From: an uncultured Saprospiraceae bacterium | GTDB lineage: Bacteria > Bacteroidota > Bacteroidia > Chitinophagales > Saprospiraceae | Direction: 5' to 3' | Assembly: GCA_937951685.1 (NCBI GenBank) | Contig: CALFBG010000057.1 | Span: forward strand, 1-58,353 | Length of the DNA: 58,353 nt | Shown: positions 1 to 8,461 of the stretch, piece after piece | How positions within the stretch are numbered: position 1 is the first letter of the stretch | Layout: the number at the start of each line of letters is the position of its first letter | Notes under the pieces: model-generated | Seen by the model: only the letters and a program-made list of their open reading frames with translations | What the model was told of the DNA's origin: nothing | Databases searched by the model: none | Translations under genes and position numbers: made by a program

Positions 1-78
1 AAAGAGTTGGACTAGTTTGCTAGACTACGTTACTGTAAGTACTAAGACAAAATTAGATTGCCATTAAATTGTGTTAGG

Positions 79-158
79 TTTTGATCAGTATTGAGGCACG
101 AAAACCGCCCTAAGCCTTTGCTTAGGAAGGCTTTGAGTAACGAAAAGACTGGTCAAAA
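79..158. repeat. Imperfect palindromic intergenic element, copy 1
   Basis: An 80-base element with nested symmetry. The outer arms 79-89 (TTTTGATCAGT) and 148-158 (ACTGGTCAAAA) pair over 11 positions with one G-T wobble. Inside them the motif TTGAGnnACGAAAA occurs twice in direct orientation (91-104 and 133-146), flanking a perfect 7-bp hairpin CCTAAGC-CTTT-GCTTAGG (109-126). The 3' end (GAGTA, ACGAAAAG, then GG and TCAAAA) closely matches the 3' ends of the elements at 14666-14773 and 21288-21398. It lies 80 bases upstream of aroB, so it could be a structured leader, but the similarity to the other two copies favours a dispersed repeat family. Confidence 0.6.
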
Positions 159-238
159 GATGATGCAAGTTAATAAGTAAAATAATTTGTATTGGTACTT
201 AAACAACTTTATTCAAATAACCTTTTAGATTAAAAGTA

Positions 239-1297
239 ATGATTAGTATTGAATTAGGAGATTATCAAATCCACGTTGGCGATATTTGGAAGTCGTTGCA
301 AACGCTATTGCAAGCACGCGATTATAGCCAATTGATTGTATTGGTAGACGAAAATACCAAGGCACATTGCTTACCCCTTTTACAGCAGCACACTAATTTG
401 ACCATTGATGTATTGATTGAAATCCAATCGGGGGAACGACATAAAAACTTAGAGACTTGTCAGCATATTTGGCAAGCGATGATGGATGCGAATACCAATC
501 GAAATGCAGTACTGCTTAATTTGGGCGGTGGCGTGATTGGAGATATGGGCGGCTTTTGTGCTGCAACCTTCAAAAGAGGTATAGATTTTATTCAAATACC
601 GACAACTTTATTATCACAAGTAGACGCTTCCATTGGGGGAAAACTAGGCATAGATTTCGGTCAAATCAAGAATAGTATAGGTTTATTTTGTAACCCTCAA
701 GCGGTATTTATCAACCCTGAATGCTTAAAAACCTTATCGACGCGGGAAATTAGAAGTGGTTTTGCGGAATTGATCAAACATAGCTTGATTGCAGATCGGA
801 AAGAATGGGAAACGTTGCAGCAAATTGAACGTTTAGAGGATATTGTGTGGGATCAATATCTCGTTCCTTCCTTGAAGATTAAAAAGGAGATTGTAGCGGC
901 GGATCCTTTCGAAAAATCGATAAGAAAAGCTTTAAACTATGGTCATACGATCGGTCATGCGATCGAAAGTTTTGCGCTGCATACTAAGAATCCGTTACTA
1001 CACGGAGAGGCGGTTGCCATTGGAATGCTTTGCGAAGCCTACCTTTCTCAACAAATTGCAGGATTTCCCGTATCAGACTTAGTAGACGTGCGTGATTTTA
1101 TTTTGCGAATTTACGGGAAGTATCAGTTTGAAGCATCTATTTTTGAGGAATTGCTACATTTTATGAAGAAAGATAAGAAAAATGAAGGTACAGAAATCAA
1201 TTTTACGATGCTAAAAAGTCCCGGAGAAGCGTTAATTAACCAGACTTGTTCGCCTGCATTAATCGTAGAAAGCTTAGAATATTACTTGAAAGCCTAA
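239..1297 (+). CDS. aroB: 3-dehydroquinate synthase
   Basis: Converts DAHP (3-deoxy-D-arabino-heptulosonate 7-phosphate) to 3-dehydroquinate, the second step of the shikimate pathway to aromatic amino acids, in the cytoplasm with NAD and a divalent metal. The 352-residue length is normal for the family. The NAD-binding segment LNLGGGVIGDMGGF is near residue 95, followed by the PTTLLSQVDASIGGK block near residues 122-136. The metal-binding His segments NYGHTIGHAIE (about 235-245) and HGEAVAIGM (about 256-264) are both present. No other shikimate gene is adjacent. The ATG at 239 fits the N-terminal length of homologues. The identification is secure from these family motifs. Confidence 0.96.
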   Translation: MISIELGDYQIHVGDIWKSLQTLLQARDYSQLIVLVDENTKAHCLPLLQQHTNLTIDVLIEIQSGERHKNLETCQHIWQAMMDANTNRNAVLLNLGGGVIGDMGGFCAATFKRGIDFIQIPTTLLSQVDASIGGKLGIDFGQIKNSIGLFCNPQAVFINPECLKTLSTREIRSGFAELIKHSLIADRKEWETLQQIERLEDIVWDQYLVPSLKIKKEIVAADPFEKSIRKALNYGHTIGHAIESFALHTKNPLLHGEAVAIGMLCEAYLSQQIAGFPVSDLVDVRDFILRIYGKYQFEASIFEELLHFMKKDKKNEGTEINFTMLKSPGEALINQTCSPALIVESLEYYLKA

Positions 1298-1356
1298 GTT
1301 CGATGATAAAATCGCGCTTTGCCGGCGGGAAATATGAATTTTAGCTATGTGCTTAG

Positions 1357-1364
1357 TATCTTTG
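1357..1364 (+). promoter_or_regulatory. Bacteroidota-type -7 box upstream of the PBP gene
   Basis: TATCTTTG matches the Bacteroidota primary-sigma -7 consensus TAnnTTTG and lies 89 bases before the ATG at 1454. No clear TTTG -33 box is seen at the expected 19-21 base spacing, so only half of the promoter is supported. Confidence 0.5.
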
Positions 1365-1453
1365 CACGATTCTGAGAAAACGATAAGATACTGCCATGGA
1401 GCTTGTTGCAAAACAATTTCCGAGTAAACATACTTTATAAAAACGACTTCACT

Positions 1454-4045
1454 ATGCAAGAAGGAAATAATTCGGATCAAACGATGGAAAAGAAGAGAGC
1501 CGCTTTGTACCAGAAATTGGTACGAGTGATGTGGGCTTTGGTGATCTTTGGCGCCTTGTCCGTAGCAGGATTATTTCTGTATATTTCTTCTTCGAACCTT
1601 CCTACTTTTGATGATTTAGAAAACCCGAACAATAATTTTGCTTCTGAGGTATTGGCAGGCAACGGTAAAGAAGTGCTCGGGCGGTATTTTGTTGAAAATC
1701 GCGTTCCCATTAATTTTGAAGATTTGTCTCCTCATTTAGTGAACGCACTGATTGCAACGGAAGATGAGCGCTACCGAGACCATTCCGGAATTGACGGAGA
1801 AGCTTTACTGCGCGTAATGGTACGGACTGTCATTTTTCAGCAGAAAAGTGCCGGAGGAGGAAGTACAATCACGCAACAACTCGCTAAGTTGTTATTTACT
1901 AAAACTAGAGCGAAAAACATTTGGGAACGAAGTACCCAAAAGCTAAAAGAATGGATTACCGCTGTTAAACTGGAAAGAAGTTATACCAAAGAGGAAATCA
2001 TGGCGATGTACTTCAATGAGTTTAACTTCATTAATGGTGCCTACGGAATCCGTGCAGCGTCGGAGATTTATTTTGGTAAATCTCAAGATGAATTGGCGAT
2101 CGAAGAAGCAGCGACTTTAGTTGGGATGTTAAAAAATCCTGCCTTATTTAATCCAATTCGGAGAGCGGATACGACGCGTCATCGAAGAATGGTCGTTCTT
2201 TCTAAAATGCGGGACAATGAGATGATTACTCAAATGGAATATGACTCTTTGCGCCAGCGAAAAATGGATATGAGTAATTTTAACCGGAAAACACACGCTG
2301 ATGGTTTGGCGCCTTATTTCCGGATGGAATTGAGAAAAGAATTAAAAAGAATTCTTAATCGACCAGAAAATGCAAAATCTGACGGCACGGAGTACGATAT
2401 CTATAAAGATGGCTTGAAAATTTATACGACGCTTGACCCAATCGTACAAAAGCACTTGGAAGCAGCGGCACAAGAACATATGACTAACTTGCAAGAACGA
2501 TTCTTGAAAGTTTGGTCGAAGCGAAAAAAAGATCCTTGGGAATATAAAACGGAAGAAACGACGGAAGTCGAGATGGATGCGCGCGAAAATTCATTGAAAA
2601 AGATGGTCGAGACTTCTAATCGATATCAAGCATTGCGCACTAAATTTCTTAATGAAACTATTGCTAAAATACAAGCGAAGGTTGACTATAATTTAAGAGA
2701 TCGAGATATCGAACGAATGTTGGAAGAAGATAGTAAGAAAGGAGCAATTGCCAGATTGGTCGCCAAGAAAATCATCGAAACGCCGCGTGCATTGAAGTAC
2801 CGGAAAATCATGAAGGATGAGCACTGGAAATCGCTGAAAATGCAATGGCGTAAATTAAAAAAAGCGGCAGAAAAAGAATTTAACGAACCCGTGGAGATGA
2901 CGGTTTTCGCGTATAATGCTAAACAGGAGAAAGATACGACCATGAGTCCGATGGACTCAATCAAGTACCACCGAATGTTTTTACAAATTGGATCGATGGC
3001 CGTTGATCCGATTACTGGGCACGTTAAAGCTTGGGTAGGAGGAATTAACCATAAGTATTTCCAGTATGATCACGTTACTTCTGAACGACAAGTAGGATCG
3101 ACTTTTAAGCCTTTTATTTATGCGACGGCTATTCAGCAGCAAGGAATGTCTCCTTGTTTTGAAGTCCTCGATGTTCCTTACACCATTCACAAAGGAGAAG
3201 GTAGTTTTAACTTGTTAGAAGATTGGACCCCCGCTAACGCAAATGAAAAGTACTCGGGAGAGGCTTACACTTTATTGCGTGGGTTAGAATATTCAAAAAA
3301 TACGGTTTCTGTATTTTTGATGAAACAACTTAGGGATACGGAACCGGTAAGAACTTTAGTGCATCAAATGGGCTTGGATAAGTACAAGAAGAGAAGTAAT
3401 GGTACCTATCGGATTCCACCACAACCTTCCATTTGCTTGGGGGCAACCGATTTGACGGTCATGGAAATGACGGGTGCGTACACGAGTTTTGCCAATAATG
3501 GAATGTATAATAAGCCTATATTTATTACGAGAATTGAGGATCGAAATGGAAGAAAAATATACGAAGAAATTCCAGAAGATAAGCCCGCTTTAACGCCGTA
3601 CGCAAATTACGTTATGGTAGAAATGTTGAAGCGTGTAACTAAAAAAGTTTACCCCGGCTTTAATGGGATAAAAGTAGAACTGGGCGGAAAGACAGGAACA
3701 ACCAACGATTTTGTGGACGGTTGGTTCATGGGGATTACGCCCAACTTGGTCGTCGGGACTTGGGTCGGAGGAGAAGATCGATGGATTCGGTTTTTGAGTA
3801 TTCGAGATGGATCAGGGGCTAAAATGGCGAGACCCGTTTTTGCGAAATTGATTTCTAAACTAGAAGCAGATCCGGAATCCGGTTTTGATGTAGATGCTAA
3901 ATTTTATCGACCAAAAGGAGATATTGGAATTGAATTGGACTGTGGCGTGTACATACAAGATCGACCTACCGAAGAGGAAGAACCCGAAGAGGATGAAAGT
4001 TTTGGTGGAGATGATTTTGGCGACGAAAGTGAAGAAGAATTTTAA
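1454..4045 (+). CDS. Class A penicillin-binding protein (bifunctional glycosyltransferase/transpeptidase, PBP1A type)
   Basis: Polymerises lipid II into glycan strands and cross-links peptides at the outer face of the inner membrane. Numbered from the ATG at 1454 (863 residues): a short cytoplasmic N-terminus, one membrane anchor at about 24-47, then the GT51 glycosyltransferase domain with catalytic EDERYRDH (103-110) and the GGGSTITQQLAK motif. The transpeptidase domain has SxxK at 549-552 (STFK), SxN at 614-616 (SKN) and KTG at 746-748. A long Lys/Glu-rich insertion (about 350-510) lies between the two domains, and the tail is strongly acidic (EEEEPEEDESFGGDD). An upstream in-frame ATG at 1403 would add 17 residues unlike the family and lies close to the -7 box at 1357, so 1454 is preferred. 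1484 is a further possible start. Confidence 0.94.
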   Translation: MQEGNNSDQTMEKKRAALYQKLVRVMWALVIFGALSVAGLFLYISSSNLPTFDDLENPNNNFASEVLAGNGKEVLGRYFVENRVPINFEDLSPHLVNALIATEDERYRDHSGIDGEALLRVMVRTVIFQQKSAGGGSTITQQLAKLLFTKTRAKNIWERSTQKLKEWITAVKLERSYTKEEIMAMYFNEFNFINGAYGIRAASEIYFGKSQDELAIEEAATLVGMLKNPALFNPIRRADTTRHRRMVVLSKMRDNEMITQMEYDSLRQRKMDMSNFNRKTHADGLAPYFRMELRKELKRILNRPENAKSDGTEYDIYKDGLKIYTTLDPIVQKHLEAAAQEHMTNLQERFLKVWSKRKKDPWEYKTEETTEVEMDARENSLKKMVETSNRYQALRTKFLNETIAKIQAKVDYNLRDRDIERMLEEDSKKGAIARLVAKKIIETPRALKYRKIMKDEHWKSLKMQWRKLKKAAEKEFNEPVEMTVFAYNAKQEKDTTMSPMDSIKYHRMFLQIGSMAVDPITGHVKAWVGGINHKYFQYDHVTSERQVGSTFKPFIYATAIQQQGMSPCFEVLDVPYTIHKGEGSFNLLEDWTPANANEKYSGEAYTLLRGLEYSKNTVSVFLMKQLRDTEPVRTLVHQMGLDKYKKRSNGTYRIPPQPSICLGATDLTVMEMTGAYTSFANNGMYNKPIFITRIEDRNGRKIYEEIPEDKPALTPYANYVMVEMLKRVTKKVYPGFNGIKVELGGKTGTTNDFVDGWFMGITPNLVVGTWVGGEDRWIRFLSIRDGSGAKMARPVFAKLISKLEADPESGFDVDAKFYRPKGDIGIELDCGVYIQDRPTEEEEPEEDESFGGDDFGDESEEEF

Positions 4046-4122
4046 CGCTAAAGTTGTTTGATAAATACGATCGACCCTGTTTTAATCTAACCATAACTTT
4101 TTTATTATAAAATACAAAACGC

Positions 4123-4479
4123 ATGATGAAAGCACACGTTGCCAATCTTTTGAACGCTAGCGTCCTAGTGATTATTGGGCTTTGGGGATATTTCGAAACC
4201 AGTTCCAATACCGCCTTTATTCCCGTTGGATTTGGAGTAGTTTTATTGCTGCTCACCGGTGGGGTGAAAAAAGAAAATAAAGTCATTGCTCACGTTGCAG
4301 TACTCCTCACCTTATTAATTTTATTGGCGATGTTAGGGATGCGTTTGCCGAAAGCATTGACGGCAGGCGGTATGAGTTTAGTAAGAACAATTATTCCGAT
4401 TGTCACGGGTGTTTTAGCAATGGTAGCCTTTATTAAGAGTTTTATTGCTGCTCGTAAAGCACGGGAGCAAAAAGCTTAA
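4123..4479 (+). CDS. Small four-helix integral membrane protein, unknown function
   Basis: This 118-residue protein is not assigned to a family with confidence. It has four hydrophobic segments at about 6-24, 31-47, 56-75 and 84-106, short polar loops (the first containing VKKENK), and a positively charged C-terminus (ARKAREQKA), which predicts cytoplasmic ends. The pattern loosely recalls TMEM14-like small membrane proteins but no diagnostic motif supports that name. It lies 77 bases after the penicillin-binding protein gene on the same strand, so co-transcription is possible. Length, codon use and a clean membrane pattern argue that it is real. Confidence 0.75.
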   Translation: MMKAHVANLLNASVLVIIGLWGYFETSSNTAFIPVGFGVVLLLLTGGVKKENKVIAHVAVLLTLLILLAMLGMRLPKALTAGGMSLVRTIIPIVTGVLAMVAFIKSFIAARKAREQKA

Positions 4480-4552
4480 AGAAAACGAGCCTGTTTTCAA
4501 AGCACTTTACAATAAATTTCCAGCAAACTTTATTTGTTGAAACGGCGTACCT

Positions 4553-4710
4553 CCGATCGGTGAGCTAAGGAAAAATGGCTACGACCCGAGTGCGTCAAAG
4601 ATTATTAACTAACTATCGAAAGCAGTATTTTAATTTTACTCCGAGTGCGGATAATTGAATTACTGTTTAGTGCGTCAGCAACTACCCCCTGACGTTTTGC
4701 CTTCAAAACG
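4553..4710. repeat. Short direct repeats and hairpin upstream of the HEAT-cyclophilin gene
   Basis: This intergenic stretch holds an 8-bp palindrome CCGATCGG (4553-4560) and CGAGTGCG twice (4587-4594 and 4642-4649). A related 9-base match, AGTGCGTCA, occurs within GAGTGCGTCA (4588-4597) and TAGTGCGTCA (4668-4677). A perfect 7-bp hairpin CGTTTTG-CCTT-CAAAACG (4693-4710) lies 11 bases before the ATG at 4722. The repeats could be regulator sites and the hairpin could affect translation. Neither role is proven by sequence alone. Confidence 0.4.
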
Positions 4711-4721
4711 AACCGTAAAAC

Positions 4722-6749
4722 ATGTCCTTACCGATGATGAATAGCCGACCGCTTTTTCTATTAGTTTTTGTGGCGATCTACTTCGTTCAATGTATGCCCT
4801 ACGAAGAGAAAAAATTGACGAACGTAAATCTAGATGTCAATGATTTACTTTATCAAAGAATCTACACGCTGCAAGACCAACAAAAAGTAGATAGTCTATA
4901 TCCTTATTTTCATCACAAAGATCCTAGCTATCGTTACTTAGCAGCTACCGCTTTTGCTTCTTTAAAAAAGAAAGAAGGTTTGGATAGCCTTTCCAGGTTA
5001 TTGATACAAGATGAAGTGGAAGACGTGCGCTTTGCAGCAGCTTATGCAATTGGGCAAATCGGAGATTCTACGGCTACCTCCGCCTTAATCAAAGCTTTTA
5101 TTCATAACGATACGATTGGTTCACATCGCGTTTGTGGCGCTATCCTTGAAGCTATCGGGAAATGTGGCACGGATAGAGAACTGTATCAATTGGCGACGAC
5201 TCGCTCTTATGGCAAACAGGATACGTTGATTTTAGAAGGACAAGCTTGGGGGATTTATCGTTTTTCCTTACGGGGAAAAGTAGCTAAAGCAGGCACGGCC
5301 AAAATGGTGAAATTTGCGACGGAAAATGTATATCCGGCGGAGCTTCGATTCATTGCCTCGAATTATTTATCAAGAGCGAAGGGGATAAAACTGGACAGTT
5401 TTGCGGGACCTTTAGTACGAACAAGTTTAGTAGAAGAAGATCCTAGAATTCGGATGTCCTTGGTGATTGCATTAGGTAAAACAAAGACGGATGTCGCGTT
5501 AGCTACTTTGGCGACGCTATACGAAAAAGAAAAGGACTACCGGGTAAAATGTAATATCGTAAGAGCCTTAGGGAATTTTGAATATGCTAAAGCCCAACAA
5601 ATCGCTTATCAAGCACTAGGAGATGCAAATCACCACGTGGCGCACACGGCGGGGCAATTCTTCATTGACTTTGGACAACCGCAGGATGCCTTACTCTATT
5701 GGCGCAAAGCAAAAATGGATACGTTGACCCAAAAGTCAGTGAAGTTGAAACTATATAAAGCGGCTAATAAGCATTTACCCGCCTACTTCGTTGATACAAA
5801 AGGACGGATTAATTCAGAACTGAAAAGAAGTTTTGAACAAAGTAATAATGCGATTGAAAAAGCCGCTGCGTTGGAAGCGCTGGGCGAATATGGATGGAAT
5901 TATCGTTACATCAAAGATAAAGGGTTTACAGCGAAAACAGCTTTACTCAAAACAACTAGCGTCCTAGCGTTAGGGAATATTTGTAGAGATCCAAATTTTA
6001 GAAAAACCTTTGGTTTGAGCCACCGTAGAATCCGTAGGGAAATGGCAGCTTATTTTGTGGAAGCGATTAGTACGGGCGATATTGGAATGGTGGCGGAAGC
6101 ATCCTACGCCCTAAGTATTCCCGAAATGGGATTTAAAGATTACCTAGTTTCGATCGATACCTTGAGCCAGTTACTCGAAAAGATCAAACTGCCGGAAGGG
6201 ATTGAAAGTTATTACGCGCTAGAAAATACAATTGCCTTTTTGGAAGGGAAACCAGCCCCTAAGCCGGTTTCACCTAGCTATAATCACCCTATTGAATGGC
6301 GTTTTTTACAATCTATTACAGCCAAAACAAGAGCTGTTATTCGTACGAAGAAAGGGCGAATTACTTTAAAATTATTGCCTGAAATTGCGCCGGGTTCGGT
6401 AATTAATTTTGTACAATTGGCTAAGTCCGGTTTCTACAACGGCAAAAATTTTCACCGAGTTGTGCCTAATTTTGTGATTCAGGGAGGTTGCCCGAGAGGA
6501 GATGGCTATGGAAGTTTGGATTATACGATTCGTTCGGAACTCGCTCCGGTTAGCTACGATGAAGGTGGCTACGTCGGGATGGCTTCTGCTGGTAATCATA
6601 CGGAAGGCGTACAGTTTTTTATTACGCACGCACCAACGCCGCATTTAGATGGTAATTATACTATTTTTGCCAAAGTGGTAGAAGGAATGGAAGAAGTACA
6701 TCGAATCGAAGCGGGGGAAGTGATCGAAAAAATTACGATTGTAAATTAG
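4722..6749 (+). CDS. HEAT-repeat protein fused to a cyclophilin-type peptidyl-prolyl isomerase, predicted lipoprotein
   Basis: A 675-residue protein with a hydrophobic export signal ending in FVQC (Cys24). The lipobox is non-canonical because of Gln at -1, so lipidation is probable rather than certain. Residues about 55-330 are helical HEAT-like units (for example EVEDVRFAAAYAIGQIGD and EEDPRIRMSLVIALGK), and further weaker helical units run to about 510. Residues about 537-675 form a complete cyclophilin domain with NFHRVVPNFVIQGGCPRGDG, GYVGMASAG and GVQFFITHAPTPHLDGNYTIF. It probably assists folding of envelope proteins, with the HEAT solenoid recruiting partners. An alternative start at 4734 gives an equally good signal. 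The fusion is known in Bacteroidota. The substrate is unknown. Confidence 0.9.
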   Translation: MSLPMMNSRPLFLLVFVAIYFVQCMPYEEKKLTNVNLDVNDLLYQRIYTLQDQQKVDSLYPYFHHKDPSYRYLAATAFASLKKKEGLDSLSRLLIQDEVEDVRFAAAYAIGQIGDSTATSALIKAFIHNDTIGSHRVCGAILEAIGKCGTDRELYQLATTRSYGKQDTLILEGQAWGIYRFSLRGKVAKAGTAKMVKFATENVYPAELRFIASNYLSRAKGIKLDSFAGPLVRTSLVEEDPRIRMSLVIALGKTKTDVALATLATLYEKEKDYRVKCNIVRALGNFEYAKAQQIAYQALGDANHHVAHTAGQFFIDFGQPQDALLYWRKAKMDTLTQKSVKLKLYKAANKHLPAYFVDTKGRINSELKRSFEQSNNAIEKAAALEALGEYGWNYRYIKDKGFTAKTALLKTTSVLALGNICRDPNFRKTFGLSHRRIRREMAAYFVEAISTGDIGMVAEASYALSIPEMGFKDYLVSIDTLSQLLEKIKLPEGIESYYALENTIAFLEGKPAPKPVSPSYNHPIEWRFLQSITAKTRAVIRTKKGRITLKLLPEIAPGSVINFVQLAKSGFYNGKNFHRVVPNFVIQGGCPRGDGYGSLDYTIRSELAPVSYDEGGYVGMASAGNHTEGVQFFITHAPTPHLDGNYTIFAKVVEGMEEVHRIEAGEVIEKITIVN

Positions 6750-6820
6750 ATTTTTTTTAAAAAAACTATTCAAACCATTTTGGCAAAAAGACTAACAGCG
6801 TTAATAATAAAGCAAGCATT

Positions 6821-6875
6821 TTAAGTAGTTCACGGAATTAAATTATTGTAAACCTAATTTCTGTGAACTACTTAA
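6821..6875. repeat. Inverted repeat upstream of gcvT
   Basis: Perfect 13-bp arms TTAAGTAGTTCAC (6821-6833) and GTGAACTACTTAA (6863-6875) are separated by 29 bases, with partly complementary flanks inside. It lies 35 bases before gcvT and about 70 bases after the preceding stop codon. There is no T-run of terminator quality, so either an operator or a weak terminator is possible. Confidence 0.5.
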
Positions 6876-6910
6876 GTTATTTACCAAATAAAATTTAGAT
6901 CATCATTTTC

Positions 6911-8023
6911 ATGAAAACAACACCATTAACATCCAAACATACTGCCTTAGGCGCTAAAATGGCAGCTTTTGCAGGTTATAATATGCCGATTTCATACGCT
7001 GGTATTCAAGAAGAACACCAAGCAGTACGTACTAACGTAGGCGTATTTGACGTCTCTCACATGGGAGAATTTATCGTAAGAGGAAAGGAAGCGCTAGATT
7101 TAGTTCAATTGGTTACTTCTAATAATGCGGCTAAACTTGCCATTGGTCAAGCGCAGTATTCTTGCTTACCCAATCATGAAGGTGGTATCGTAGACGACTT
7201 GCTGGTTTATCGGTTACCCGAAGATATGTGTGCAGCAGGCGAACAAGCTTTTATGCTCGTAGTGAATGCTTCGAATATTGAAAAAGACTGGGACTGGATT
7301 AGTCAGCATAATAACTTTGATGCGAAGATGATTAACATCTCTGATCAGACGGGGTTATTGGCTGTACAAGGACCGAATACGTTGAAAGTATTACAATCCT
7401 TGACAGAGATGGATTTGGAAAATATGAAATATTATCATTTTGCGAAAGGCACTTTTGCGGGGATGGATAATGTGTTGATCTCTGCGACTGGATATACCGG
7501 GGCAGGTGGTTTTGAAATCTATGTTAATAATGATCAATTACTCGAACTTTGGGAAGTCATTTTTAAAGCTGGGGCGGAGTTGAATATTCAGCCGATAGGT
7601 TTGGGCGCCCGAGATACCTTGCGTTTAGAGATGGGCTTTTGTCTTTATGGAAATGACATTGACGATACGACGTCGCCCATCGAAGCGGGGTTAGGTTGGA
7701 TTACGAAGACTAAAAAAGGAAATTTCAACTCGGTAGCTATTTTTCAAAAGCAAAGAGCGGAAGGAATTACTAGAAAACTGGTAGGGTTTACGCTAGATGA
7801 ACGTCGGGTACCGAGACACGGTTACTTAATCGAAGACGAAGCGGGGAATGCAATTGGGGAAGTTACTTCGGGTACACAATCGCCTTCGTTGGGACATCCG
7901 ATTGGAATGGGCTACGTCGATAAGGCATTTAGCGGAGAAGGTACAAAAATTGGGATCGTTGTCGGTAAAAAACGTTTAGCGGCTACGGTTGTAAAACTTC
8001 CATTTTATCAGGCGGATAAATAA
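6911..8023 (+). CDS. gcvT: Glycine cleavage system T protein (aminomethyltransferase)
   Basis: Transfers the methylene unit from the aminomethyl-lipoyl H protein to tetrahydrofolate, releasing ammonia, in the cytoplasm. The 370-residue length is normal. Recognised segments are [19 protein letters not shown] near the start, [10 protein letters not shown] (about 46-55), [14 protein letters not shown] (about 194-207), and [20 protein letters not shown] (about 231-250) with the folate-binding region. The C-terminal barrel domain includes [20 protein letters not shown]. No gcvH or gcvP is nearby, as is common in Bacteroidota where the gcv genes are scattered. A strong hairpin terminator follows at 8128. 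Confidence 0.96.
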   Translation: MKTTPLTSKHTALGAKMAAFAGYNMPISYAGIQEEHQAVRTNVGVFDVSHMGEFIVRGKEALDLVQLVTSNNAAKLAIGQAQYSCLPNHEGGIVDDLLVYRLPEDMCAAGEQAFMLVVNASNIEKDWDWISQHNNFDAKMINISDQTGLLAVQGPNTLKVLQSLTEMDLENMKYYHFAKGTFAGMDNVLISATGYTGAGGFEIYVNNDQLLELWEVIFKAGAELNIQPIGLGARDTLRLEMGFCLYGNDIDDTTSPIEAGLGWITKTKKGNFNSVAIFQKQRAEGITRKLVGFTLDERRVPRHGYLIEDEAGNAIGEVTSGTQSPSLGHPIGMGYVDKAFSGEGTKIGIVVGKKRLAATVVKLPFYQADK

Positions 8024-8127
8024 ATTTTAGGCTCAATTAGTTCCTCGTTAAGTGCCAAGACAAAGTTTATGGGTAATTCCATTTTATCTTGGCAGTTCAC
8101 TATTTTATTAATAAATTAATCGACAAC

Positions 8128-8165
8128 AAACTTCGTTGAGGCTATGGTCTCAACGAAGTTTTTGT
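8128..8165 (+). terminator. Rho-independent terminator after gcvT
   Basis: Perfect 13-bp stem AAACTTCGTTGAG (8128-8140) / CTCAACGAAGTTT (8149-8161) with an 8-base loop and a T-rich 3' side. It lies about 105 bases after the gcvT stop. A second, weaker 8-bp pair (TGCCAAGA 8053-8060 / TCTTGGCA 8087-8094) lies between. Confidence 0.8.
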
Positions 8166-8246
8166 CTTGTTCAAATTCAGTACTTCAAGCTTAGTATACA
8201 CACAATTTGATGGCAATATATTTTGTCTGGATACTTCATCTAATTT

Positions 8247-8278
8247 TTTGCAAAAAGCTTAATCGTCGCATATCTTTG
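8247..8278 (+). promoter_or_regulatory. Canonical Bacteroidota promoter upstream of the GbsR-type gene
   Basis: A TTTG -33 box (8247-8250), exactly 20 intervening bases, then TATCTTTG (8271-8278), matching TTTG-N19/20-TAnnTTTG. It is the best promoter in the window. The next gene starts at 8462, implying an unusually long 5' leader of about 175 bases. Confidence 0.7.
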
Positions 8279-8461
8279 TTCGCATATTTGGAATTCAAAT
8301 CGCATAATATTAAAAGATTGATGATATAGATGAACAAAAGCGTACGATTTTTGCTTTTATACAGTACATTACGAAGTTGCTTTCAAAACAGCTTGATCCG
8401 CTAAGCTTCAATATTTTTTGGAAGAAGTTATTTTTTGAGCACAATTTCAAAGTAAAGTCTT
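8279..8461 (+). other. Predicted long leader before the GbsR-type gene
   Basis: This stretch between the promoter and the start codon contains a hairpin of AAAAGC and GCTTTT around 8337-8360 but no ORF, T-run or riboswitch fold that I recognise. With 8024-8246 it forms a 438-base gene-free gap whose other contents are the gcvT terminator and the promoter. Confidence 0.3.

Noticed and set aside
6760..6780. Poly-T/poly-A run after the HEAT-cyclophilin gene as a terminator
   Set aside because: There is no stem of useful length, only a T-run followed by an A-run.
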